Part shown: in pieces, positions 1-5,568 of the stretch | Layout: each line of letters begins with the position of its first letter | How positions within the stretch are numbered: the first letter of the stretch is position 1 | Assembly: GCA_947452875.1 (NCBI GenBank) | Contig: CANGEZ010000142.1 | Span: 1-5,961 of the forward strand | DNA length: 5,961 nucleotides | From: Chitinophagaceae bacterium | GTDB taxonomy: Bacteria; Bacteroidota; Bacteroidia; Chitinophagales; Chitinophagaceae | Reading direction: 5' to 3' | Translations under genes and position numbers: made by a program | The notes under the pieces: model-generated | What the model saw: the letters and a program-made list of their open reading frames with translations, nothing else | Told to the model about the DNA's origin: nothing | The model's database searches: none

Positions 1-531
1 ATATTTGAAGCAGCTTTCGTTCATTATCCAGTGTTGGTGTTGAGGAATTCTTTCATGATGATTGATGCGAAAACGATGTCGGAAATACAAAAGTTATCCT
101 TGCAACCCGAGGACTTTTTTATGACGGTTATAGACATTTCCAACAAATACATAAGCAAGACTTCGCAACATCAATTGCGACTGAAAGAGGAGAAAACGAA
201 AATGACAGCTTTGTATGATGAAATCTCTAAAATTGTCGGAACTACAGATAGTACACTTTCAGATCATGCCTCCGCTTTGAAAACAAAAGCAATAAAATTA
301 CTCGAAGAACTAGAGAAAAAGCAAATGAGGGCGGAAAGGAGAAAAGTCTCCGATGCCATTCATAAAATCGAAAAGATAAAAAATACCTTATTCCCGGGTG
401 GAGTTTTGCAAGAAAGGGTAGAGAATGTGCTGGCTTTCTACGCAACTTATGGCGAAAATTTCATTGAAAATATTTACTTGCATTCAAAGCCCAATGAACA
501 GCAGTTTTGTATATTGGAAATTTCGGAATAA
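1..531 (+). CDS. bshC: Putative cysteine ligase BshC, C-terminal part (bacillithiol biosynthesis)
   Basis: BshC is thought to add cysteine to glucosaminyl-malate in the last step of bacillithiol synthesis, in the cytoplasm. The frame is open from base 1 with no stop, so the gene begins outside the window; the GTG at 31 is internal (PVLVLRNS), not a start. The visible 176 residues match the end of the family. PVLVLRNSFMMID (10-22) resembles the conserved P-x-L-x-x-RNS-x-x-x-ID segment. A long charged, probably coiled-coil helix follows (about 58-127). The near-terminal signature LFPGGVLQER (130-139) comes next, then a stretch ending FYATYGENFIE (146-156). The protein stops with a short acidic tail at TAA 529-531. 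No clear terminator follows; the first downstream structure is a C-rich repeat at 603-625. Identification is from remembered family motifs, and the N-terminal part cannot be checked here. Confidence 0.87.
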   Translation: MFEAAFVHYPVLVLRNSFMMIDAKTMSEIQKLSLQPEDFFMTVIDISNKYISKTSQHQLRLKEEKTKMTALYDEISKIVGTTDSTLSDHASALKTKAIKLLEELEKKQMRAERRKVSDAIHKIEKIKNTLFPGGVLQERVENVLAFYATYGENFIENIYLHSKPNEQQFCILEISE

Positions 532-602
532 GGGCGTTCTTAGTTCAAATTAGGGTTACTTCGTGAGGATGAAATAACAATAAGAAATTAAAAATATGGA
601 AG

Positions 603-625
603 CCCCCTCAATCCCCCCAAGGGGA
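603..625. repeat. C-rich hairpin repeat, imperfect copy
   Basis: CCCCCT, four spacer bases, then CCCCCC-AA-GGGGA. This is a shorter and less symmetrical version of the hairpins at 725-748 and 4694-4717. No T-run follows on either strand, so it does not look like an intrinsic terminator. It is inserted between the A-rich leader and the GCCTCAC module, a position where copy B has no hairpin. Confidence 0.6.
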
Positions 626-724
626 AAGCCAAGCCTCACCAATAGAGAGGGGAGCAATGAAAAATATCAACTATCTCTGCTAAACTTCTCATACTCTATT
701 CTTGGCTGTAAAAATAATTCGTAA

Positions 725-748
725 CCCCCTCAGTCCCCCAAAGGGGGA
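725..748. repeat. C-rich hairpin repeat, intact copy
   Basis: CCCCCT then a perfect 6-bp stem TCCCCC-AAA-GGGGGA (734-748). It matches the copy at 4694-4717 in having two C5 blocks, of which only the second pairs with the G5 block. It occupies the place where copy B has the GTTCC-GAA-GGAAC hairpin. Confidence 0.68.
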
Positions 749-875
749 AATGAAAACATTTGCGACTTAGCCTCATTGCGAGCTTTGCGTGAAATCAATT
801 CGTGCATTCGTGGCAGCAACCATATACACCGAAGGTGGTGTCAATTTCTTGAATCATCTTTTCGACATTGTCGAT

Positions 876-945
876 CCTTTGTGAGCCTTACGCGAAAAGC
901 CAATCGAGATTTTTTTTGTTACAATAAAATAATTAGAAAGTAAAA
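876..945. repeat. Degenerate extra copy of the repeat tail and leader
   Basis: CCTTTGTGAGCCTTACGCGA (876-895), followed by AAAGCCAAT, aligns with CCTTTGCGAGCTTTGCGTGA (5009-5028), followed by ACCCAAT, with four transitions in the first 20 bases. Slightly downstream, AATTAGAAAGTAAAAT (930-945) repeats the A-rich leader seen at 580-597 and 4818-4835. This is probably the eroded tail of one repeat unit joined to the start of another. A run of eight T at 910-917 lies between the two parts. Confidence 0.5.
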
Positions 946-957
946 TCTTTCAACAAA

Positions 958-991
958 GTAATATTGCAATATTGCAATATCGCAATATTAC
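958..991. repeat. 34-bp near-perfect palindrome of four 8-bp units
   Basis: After GT, the sequence is AATATTGC twice, AATATCGC, then AATATTAC. The outer arms GTAATATTGC (958-967) and GCAATATTAC (982-991) are exact reverse complements. The whole 34 bp reads the same on both strands except for one base pair. Inside it the 12-bp palindrome ATATTGCAATAT occurs perfectly at 961-972 and 969-980, and once with a mismatch at 977-988. It lies 145 bp past the stop codon of the 697-residue M16 gene. It could be a cruciform or hairpin, a multi-site protein target, or a repeat expanded by slippage; the sequence alone does not decide. Confidence 0.7.
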
Positions 992-1082
992 GTCTTCTCA
1001 ACTCGAACAGCCAAATATTTTGCCTAATATTTCTTCAGTCCCACTTAACTTTCTTCAAGCTGATTTTTTCAATTCTTAAAAT

Positions 1083-1114
1083 AAAAAGAGACCATCTTTC
1101 GACGGTGTCTTTTT
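1083..1114 (-). terminator. Intrinsic terminator of the M16 operon
   Basis: Read on the minus strand, a stem closed by a GAAA loop (GNRA type) runs AAAAAGACACCGTC-GAAA-GATGGTCTCTTTTT with two internal mismatches, followed by more A/T. It begins 22 bp past the stop codon at 1136-1138. The plus strand also ends in T-rich sequence (CTTTTTCTAATTTT), so it could act in both directions, though no plus-strand gene ends nearby. Confidence 0.78.
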
Positions 1115-1135
1115 CTAATTTTAATCTAATAAAAC

Positions 1136-3229
1136 TTATTTGAAATCAGCATCTGACACGCCTTCATTCAATTTAATTTCACTCATTATCATTGGGAACT
1201 CTTGTTCTCCTGCCGTTTGGATTGCTGAGAATGGGAACATCAAATTGCCCACTTTACGGTAATCTGAGTAATCTACTGAAATGGTCATTTCTGTACCACC
1301 CGCATCAACAGATCCTTCTTCTCTCAATAATAAACCAGATTTAATTGAGTAATACTCAACAGTAACTTTACCGCTTGGTTTGGTTACTTTAAGTTTATAG
1401 CAATCTTCTTCTCCGGCTTTTCCAGTGCCCAAATAAGACAGTTGGTAATCATTTGAAACATAGAACAATTGTGGAATCAAACCTTTATCATCTTGGTTTT
1501 CCTTAATTTCTTTTTCGTCCATTTCTTTTTTCTGACCCATTTGTGCTTGATAACCTGCTGTACCATCAAAAACTTGTTGCATAACGGCCATGCTTCCCAT
1601 CATCAATTGCAAACTTCTTTTGTTAGGCGCCATTCTGCTGTCTGTTCCTGTGAATTCTTGGCCCATAAGTTTTGAAGTAAATAAAGACTTCATGCTTACC
1701 AGCTTTTTGATTTCTTCTTTTCCGCCAATTGCTTTCAAATAGCTGTCGACAATAATAGCTGCAGAAACTGATTCTGTTGTTTTAGCCGTTTCTTTGATGT
1801 TTACATCTTTTGGCTTTTCTACAATAGGGTTTGCATATTTGTCGAATTGCTTAACAGGGTAACCCAATCTGGCTAAATTAGGAACGATTTTAGAAGCATT
1901 TCCTACAATTACGATTCTGCTATTGTCTTTGCTGAAGTATTTTTTAGAGGCGCTTTGAACATCTGCAACAGTTACCGCATTGATTTTTTGCAAGAATGTT
2001 CTATAGTAATCTTTAGGAAGATTGTTTATTAATATATCACTAGCATAAGAAGCTGTTCTTTCCGGATCTTCCATGCCTAAAGCAAAGCTGCCATTGTATT
2101 TGGCTTTGGCGTTGTTTAATTCTTCTTCTGTAATCTTGCCATCTTGCATGTTTTTGATTTCAGCAATAATTTCTGCAACTGCGCTATCAGCTTTCTCACT
2201 TCTTACCTGTGCACCACCAGAAAACTGTGATTGAAATCTTCCACTACCAATTCTTGAATAACTACCATAAGTAAAGCCATGTTTCTCTCTCAGGTTCATG
2301 AATAATTTACTTTCGGCACCACCACCCAAAATTTGATTGGCTATTTTAAGTGCATGGTAATCAGGGTTGCTCATTGGATTGTTTACTAGATTAGTAACAC
2401 TGATTTCTCCTTGAACTGCTGTTGGTAAATCCACGAAATTGATTTCTGTTCCGCTTACATTGGCTGCATTTGCAATTACAGGCAGACTTAACTTAACACC
2501 TTTCCAGCTGCCAAATGCTTTCATAACAAGCGCTTTTGCTGCTTCAGGAGTGATGTCTCCAACGAAAGTCATGTAGCTTCTTGAAGGTGTGATGTTTTCT
2601 TTATAAGCTTTTTTTACATCATCAAGTTTAAGTGCTTTTATAGACTCTTCGGTTTCAAATTCACCCATAGCTGTGTTCTTGCCATAAGCCAATGCACCAA
2701 CCACTCTTGCTGAAATAGCAGAGGCACTTTTTTCATTTGATTTTAAACCAGTAAGTTTTTGTGATTTGATTTTATCGAAAGATGCTGCAGGAAATGCAGG
2801 ATATTGAATCGCTTCTGCCATCATCATGAATGCTTTTTCAAAATAGCGATCCAATGCTGATACCGATCCGCCAGCTGAAAATAAATTCACATTAGCCCCC
2901 ATCTGATCAATGGTTTCATCAAATTTATCTTTTGGTGTTTTTGTAGTTCCTTCTCCAAGCATTTGTCCCATGATTTCGCTTACACCAGCTTTGCTGCCTT
3001 CTAAAATTGGACCTCTATCAATGCTTAAAGTAGCAGTAACTCTTGGTAATTTATGATTCTCCACTACGATAATGGTCATGCCATTGGGTAAGTTATAAAT
3101 CACCGGATCTTTTATGGTAATGGTAGGAGCTGGTCCTGGTTTTGGAGCTTTGCTTCTGTCGATAGTATTTTGTGCAAACAAGCTTGCTGTCAACAACAAA
3201 CCCGTAAACATGAATATGATTCTTTTCAT
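1136..3229 (-). CDS. Secreted M16 family protein without zinc site, fused to a C-terminal LolA-like domain
   Basis: Probably the non-catalytic partner of the upstream M16 peptidase, in the periplasm or at the outer membrane. Residues 1-20 form a Sec signal peptide (MKRIIFMFTG, hydrophobic core, cleavage near FA-QN), which supports this ATG. Residues about 40-470 have the two-lobed M16 fold. Where the active family has HxxEH, aligned residues are E85, G88 and Q89, so zinc binding and catalysis should be lost. The second lobe keeps LREKHGFTYGSYS (312-324), including Arg314 and Tyr321, like the R/Y motif of M16B partner subunits. Residues about 490-697 are an extra domain starting SYLKAIGGKEEI and containing QQVFDGTAGYQ (551-561), resembling LolA-like outer-membrane lipoprotein-sorting proteins; this part is less certain. 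It follows its partner after 35 bp with no terminator between. No Shine-Dalgarno sequence is visible. Confidence 0.9.
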   Translation of the reverse strand: MKRIIFMFTGLLLTASLFAQNTIDRSKAPKPGPAPTITIKDPVIYNLPNGMTIIVVENHKLPRVTATLSIDRGPILEGSKAGVSEIMGQMLGEGTTKTPKDKFDETIDQMGANVNLFSAGGSVSALDRYFEKAFMMMAEAIQYPAFPAASFDKIKSQKLTGLKSNEKSASAISARVVGALAYGKNTAMGEFETEESIKALKLDDVKKAYKENITPSRSYMTFVGDITPEAAKALVMKAFGSWKGVKLSLPVIANAANVSGTEINFVDLPTAVQGEISVTNLVNNPMSNPDYHALKIANQILGGGAESKLFMNLREKHGFTYGSYSRIGSGRFQSQFSGGAQVRSEKADSAVAEIIAEIKNMQDGKITEEELNNAKAKYNGSFALGMEDPERTASYASDILINNLPKDYYRTFLQKINAVTVADVQSASKKYFSKDNSRIVIVGNASKIVPNLARLGYPVKQFDKYANPIVEKPKDVNIKETAKTTESVSAAIIVDSYLKAIGGKEEIKKLVSMKSLFTSKLMGQEFTGTDSRMAPNKRSLQLMMGSMAVMQQVFDGTAGYQAQMGQKKEMDEKEIKENQDDKGLIPQLFYVSNDYQLSYLGTGKAGEEDCYKLKVTKPSGKVTVEYYSIKSGLLLREEGSVDAGGTEMTISVDYSDYRKVGNLMFPFSAIQTAGEQEFPMIMSEIKLNEGVSDADFK

Positions 3230-3264
3230 TTTGAAATTATTTTATACTGAAAATAAGATGATTA

Positions 3265-4578
3265 TTATTTTGTTTTTGGTAAATAGTACACAACTACTCT
3301 TTGGTTTCTGTTCAGGTATTTTTTAGCAACATTCTGAATATCTTCTCTTGTTACTTTTCTTACCTCATCGAGTTTTTCGTTAATGTAATTGGTATTTTTA
3401 TTATGGAAAATATAACCATCAGCAAGGTTTTCAGCTACGCCCAACATTTTGGCATTAGCGCCGATATATTCATTTTCAAACTGGTTTCTGATTTTGGTAA
3501 ACTCAGTTTCTGAAATCAAAGTGTTTTGAAGTTTTACAATTTCATAGTCCATGTCTTTCAATAATGTATCCAATGAAGCATTGTTGTTTGGAAGTGCATA
3601 AGTGATATAAGCACCATAGTCTTCTAATGCATAGTTGAAGCAACCTACTTGTAATGCATTCTTTTTATCGTCTACCATTTTCTTATACATTCTGCTGCTG
3701 GCGCCTGTGCTTAATACACCTGAAGCCATTTCTAATGCAGTTGATTCTTTGCTAGTCATGCCTGGTGTTCTGTATGCCGTCATTACAGCAGGAATTTGAA
3801 TATTGGAATCATAAGCGGTATCCACTGTTTCTTTGGTAATCGGATCTTCTTGAATATTCACTTTTTCTACAGGAGCACCTGCAGCTACTTCACCAAAATA
3901 AGATTCAACCAATGATTTTGTTTTAGCAATATCAATATCACCTGCAATGACTAAAGCAGCATTTCCTGGCGTGTAATATTTTTTGTTGAAGGCAATGAAC
4001 TCCTGTAGTGTAGCGGCATCCAAATGATCCATACTTCCGATAGGAACCCAGTTGTAAGGATGTTTGGTGAACAATCTTTTCATCACTTCAGTTAAGAAAT
4101 TTCCGTAAGGCTGGTTGTCAACACGCATACGTTTTTCTTCTTTCACGACTTCGTTTTGTGTCTTTACGCCAATCTCGTTGATAACGGGATGCATCATACG
4201 CTCGCTTTCCAACCACAAACCTGTTTCCAGTTGATTGGAAGGAAATACTTCATAATAAAAAGTTCTGTCTTGTGTGGTATTGGCATTGTTTTGTCCGCCA
4301 TTGCTGCTCACGATTTTCATGAACTCGCCTCTTTTGATATTGTCACTTCCTTCAAACAATAAATGTTCAAAGAAATGCGCAAACCCGGTGCGGTCGGGCT
4401 TTTCATTTTTACTACCTACATGATACATTACAGATACAGCCACTACAGGAGCGGTTTTGTCTTGATGTAAAACGACATGTAGTCCGTTTTTCATGTCATA
4501 CTCTGTAAATGCGACTTTTTGAGCATTGATCATACCGACGCTGAACATCGCCAGTATTGAGAAATAGAATTTATTCAT
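3265..4578 (-). CDS. Secreted M16 zinc metallopeptidase, catalytic subunit
   Basis: A zinc-dependent endopeptidase of the pitrilysin/processing-peptidase family (M16B-like), expected to degrade peptides outside the inner membrane. Residues 1-19 are a signal peptide ending INA before Gln20, which fixes the start at ATG 4576-4578. The inverted zinc motif is intact: H68-F-F-E71-H72 within GFAHFFEHLLFEG. The third ligand is Glu148 or Glu147 in NEVVKEEKR, about 76 residues further on, as in the family. Other family features are GGQNNANTTQDRTFYYE (94-110) and KHPYNWVPIGS (172-182), followed by a second, non-catalytic lobe (about 250-430). The 437-residue length is normal for a one-subunit M16B protein, which works as a homodimer or with an inactive partner. 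The partner candidate is the next gene. A -7 promoter element lies 20 bp upstream. Natural substrate unknown. Confidence 0.95.
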   Translation of the reverse strand: MNKFYFSILAMFSVGMINAQKVAFTEYDMKNGLHVVLHQDKTAPVVAVSVMYHVGSKNEKPDRTGFAHFFEHLLFEGSDNIKRGEFMKIVSSNGGQNNANTTQDRTFYYEVFPSNQLETGLWLESERMMHPVINEIGVKTQNEVVKEEKRMRVDNQPYGNFLTEVMKRLFTKHPYNWVPIGSMDHLDAATLQEFIAFNKKYYTPGNAALVIAGDIDIAKTKSLVESYFGEVAAGAPVEKVNIQEDPITKETVDTAYDSNIQIPAVMTAYRTPGMTSKESTALEMASGVLSTGASSRMYKKMVDDKKNALQVGCFNYALEDYGAYITYALPNNNASLDTLLKDMDYEIVKLQNTLISETEFTKIRNQFENEYIGANAKMLGVAENLADGYIFHNKNTNYINEKLDEVRKVTREDIQNVAKKYLNRNQRVVVYYLPKTK

Positions 4579-4597
4579 AATAGAAATTTATTTGGCG

Positions 4598-4605
4598 CAA
4601 AAATA
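4598..4605 (-). promoter_or_regulatory. Bacteroidota-type -7 promoter element for the M16 operon
   Basis: On the minus strand the sequence is TATTTTTG, an exact fit to the TAnnTTTG -7 consensus of Bacteroidota housekeeping promoters. The start codon follows after 19 bases, implying a short AT-rich leader without a Shine-Dalgarno sequence. A convincing -33 TTTG at the usual spacing is not seen, so this rests on one element. Confidence 0.45.
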
Positions 4606-4624
4606 GGCACAAAAGGTCCTTCAT

Positions 4625-4636
4625 TTCTTTAAAGAA
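4625..4636. promoter_or_regulatory. Perfect 12-bp palindrome upstream of the M16 operon, possible operator
   Basis: TTCTTTAAAGAA is its own reverse complement. Its centre lies about 29 bp upstream of the middle of the -7 element, in the region where a -33 box would sit, so a bound dimeric protein could affect initiation. AT-rich palindromes of this length can arise by chance; there is no second copy in the window. Confidence 0.25.
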
Positions 4637-4693
4637 TGTTAAGGAAAGTCAATAGTTGATAATTATGTGAAAAGAGGGGATAACTATTTGGAG

Positions 4694-4717
4694 CCCCCTA
4701 AATCCCCCGAAGGGGGA
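4694..4717. repeat. C-rich hairpin repeat, third copy
   Basis: CCCCCTAAA, then a perfect 6-bp stem TCCCCC-GAA-GGGGGA (4703-4717). It has the same layout as 725-748. It stands alone about 90 bp before the leader and first repeat module of copy B. No T-run follows on either strand. Confidence 0.68.
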
Positions 4718-4853
4718 ATTGACATTACGAAAATAAAATAATCATTCTCACATGTAGGAAAAGTCAAAAGTCAAAATTCAAAAAATAATTCGTGAATTCG
4801 TGGTTATTAAAATAAATAATAAGAAAGTAAAAATAAGGAAGCCTCACCCCCAA

Positions 4854-4874
4854 CCCCTCTCCAAAAGAGAGGGG
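4854..4874. repeat. CCCCTCTC/GAGAGGGG hairpin inside copy B
   Basis: A perfect 8-bp stem CCCCTCTC-CAAAA-GAGAGGGG. Copy A keeps only the right arm (GAGAGGGG at 645-652), so the hairpin has been lost there by a deletion of the left arm. No T-tract follows on either strand, which argues against a terminator. Confidence 0.7.
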
Positions 4875-4958
4875 AGCAATTAGAAATAACGACTATCTCT
4901 GCGAAACCTCTTTTCCTCCCTTCTCCGCGGTAAAAAATTCGTGAATTCGTGGCTTTCT

Positions 4959-4977
4959 AAAAAAGTTCCGAAGGAAC
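4959..4977 (-). terminator. Possible purE terminator made from a repeat hairpin
   Basis: On the minus strand GTTCC-TTC-GGAAC is followed directly by TTTTTT. It lies 64 bp past the purE stop codon and nothing else between them looks like a terminator. The stem is only 5 bp, so efficiency may be low. The hairpin belongs to the interspersed repeat, which suggests the repeat could have supplied the termination signal; that step is inference. Confidence 0.42.
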
Positions 4978-5040
4978 AGAATAAAATATATTCATTGCGA
5001 CTTTGCCCCTTTGCGAGCTTTGCGTGAACCCAATTCGTGG

Positions 5041-5523
5041 TTACACCCTTTTCACCATTTCCATTACCTGAGCTTCCAGCAATTTTTTGTAATCCGAGAG
5101 TTTTGCAGCAACATTAGCATCATATGTAGCTACAATTTGTGCAGCAAGAATACCTGCATTTTTGGCTCCATTGAGTGCTACGGTAGCAACAGGCACTCCG
5201 GTAGGCATTTGCAAAATAGAAAGTACAGAATCCCATCCGTCAATAGAATTGGAAGATTTTACGGGAACACCAATTACAGGAAGAATCGTATTTGCAGCAA
5301 CCATTCCGGGTAAATGTGCCGCTCCACCTGCACCAGCAATAATCACTTTAATGCCTCTGCCTTGTGCTTGCTTTGAATATTCACTCATCCTGTCGGGTGT
5401 GCGGTGTGCAGAAATAATGGTCATTTCGTAAGGGATGTCAAATTGTTGTAGCATTTCAGCCGCGCCTTTCATGACTTCCATGTCGCTTTCGCTTCCCATG
5501 ATAATTCCGATTGTTGGTGCCAT
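5041..5523 (-). CDS. purE: N5-carboxyaminoimidazole ribonucleotide mutase (PurE, class I)
   Basis: Cytoplasmic enzyme of de novo purine synthesis that moves the carboxyl group of N5-CAIR to give CAIR, taking the product of PurK. All main family motifs are present: GSESD at 10-14 (phosphate/nucleotide binding), SAHRTP at 38-43 with the catalytic-type His40, AGAGGAAHLPGM at 63-74, and QMPTGVPVATV at 105-115. The 160-residue length is normal for the small class I enzyme, which is usually an octamer. The ATG at 5521-5523 leads straight into the first beta-strand (APTIGIIMGSESD), so the start is well supported. It lies 45 bp after the purK stop on the same strand, indicating a purK-purE operon. 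The TAA stop codon coincides with the edge of the interspersed repeat at 5032-5043. No Shine-Dalgarno sequence is seen. Confidence 0.97.
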   Translation of the reverse strand: MAPTIGIIMGSESDMEVMKGAAEMLQQFDIPYEMTIISAHRTPDRMSEYSKQAQGRGIKVIIAGAGGAAHLPGMVAANTILPVIGVPVKSSNSIDGWDSVLSILQMPTGVPVATVALNGAKNAGILAAQIVATYDANVAAKLSDYKKLLEAQVMEMVKRV

Positions 5524-5530
5524 ATTGAGA

Positions 5531-5557
5531 TGGTTTAGATGGTTAATTTGGTTTAGT
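5531..5557. repeat. Three imperfect 9-bp tandem repeats between purK and purE
   Basis: TGGTTTAGA, TGGTTAATT and TGGTTTAGT stand head to tail, with a further TAATT. They fill most of the 45-bp gap and lie just upstream of the purE start, so they are part of its leader. They are probably slippage-derived; any effect on translation is unknown. Confidence 0.45.
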
Positions 5558-5568
5558 TAATTCAGAAC

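Larger units (their letters stand above)
574..814. repeat. Composite interspersed repeat, copy A
   Basis: A run of modules that recurs in the same order at 4810-5040. It starts with an A-rich leader (AATAAGAAATTAAAAATA, 580-597). Next come a C-rich hairpin (603-625), a GCCTCAC...GAGAGGGGAGCAAT module (633-658), a CTATCTCTGC module (671-680) and a clipped ATTCGTAA. A second C-rich hairpin (725-748) precedes a TTGCG-rich module (757-793) and AATTCGTGCATTCGTGGC (797-814). Compared with copy B it looks decayed: the left arm of the GAGAGGGG hairpin is missing, and CTCCGCGG is altered to CTTGGCTG. Nothing in it is plausibly coding. Such intergenic repeats are common in Bacteroidota; their function is not known to me. 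Confidence 0.72.
4787..5043. repeat. Composite interspersed repeat, copy B, better preserved
   Basis: Begins with AATTCGTGAATTCGTGGTTA (4787-4806), then an A-rich leader (AATAAGAAAGTAAAAATAAG, 4818-4837). Next come a GCCTCAC module with an intact hairpin (4854-4874), a CTATCTCTGC...CTCCGCGG module (4893-4930) and AATTCGTGAATTCGTGGC (4936-4953). A small hairpin (4965-4977) precedes the TTGCG-rich module (4993-5028) and a final AATTCGTGGTTA (5032-5043). The last three bases are the purE stop codon. The order of modules matches copy A at 574-814. Together with the M16 promoter region and one more C-rich hairpin, this accounts for most of the gene-free stretch 4579-5040. Confidence 0.72.

Noticed and set aside
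242..445. Minus-strand open frame opposite bshC.
   Set aside because: Antisense to a recognised bshC segment; the product is low-complexity and has no motif.
798..887. A 30-codon minus-strand open stretch containing a protein-like segment (KMIQEIDTTFGVYG).
   Set aside because: It is bounded by TAA at 888-890 and TGA at 795-797, has no promoter, and its end lies in the ATTCGTG repeat. It may be a chance frame or a tiny decayed coding remnant; I recognise no family.
910..917. Run of eight T as a terminator for bshC.
   Set aside because: No stem directly precedes it, and it is nearly 380 bp from the bshC stop codon.
958..991. Short CRISPR-like array or Xer dif site.
   Set aside because: The units are 8 bp with no spacers, and the layout of two 11-bp arms around a 6-bp centre typical of dif is absent.
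1469..1675. Plus-strand open frame opposite the 697-residue M16 gene, and similar ones at 3114-3326, 3301-3513 and 4156-4362.
   Set aside because: They lie antisense to well-supported M16 coding sequence, have low-complexity Phe/Leu/Ile-rich products and no family motifs.
2950..2990. Loss of HxxEH in the 697-residue protein as a sequencing error or frameshift.
   Set aside because: The frame is continuous and the flanking M16 residues align well; inactive M16 partners are a known class.
5011..5431. Plus-strand open frames opposite purE (5011-5313 and 5162-5431).
   Set aside because: They are shadows of a clear purE; one begins in the interspersed repeat.
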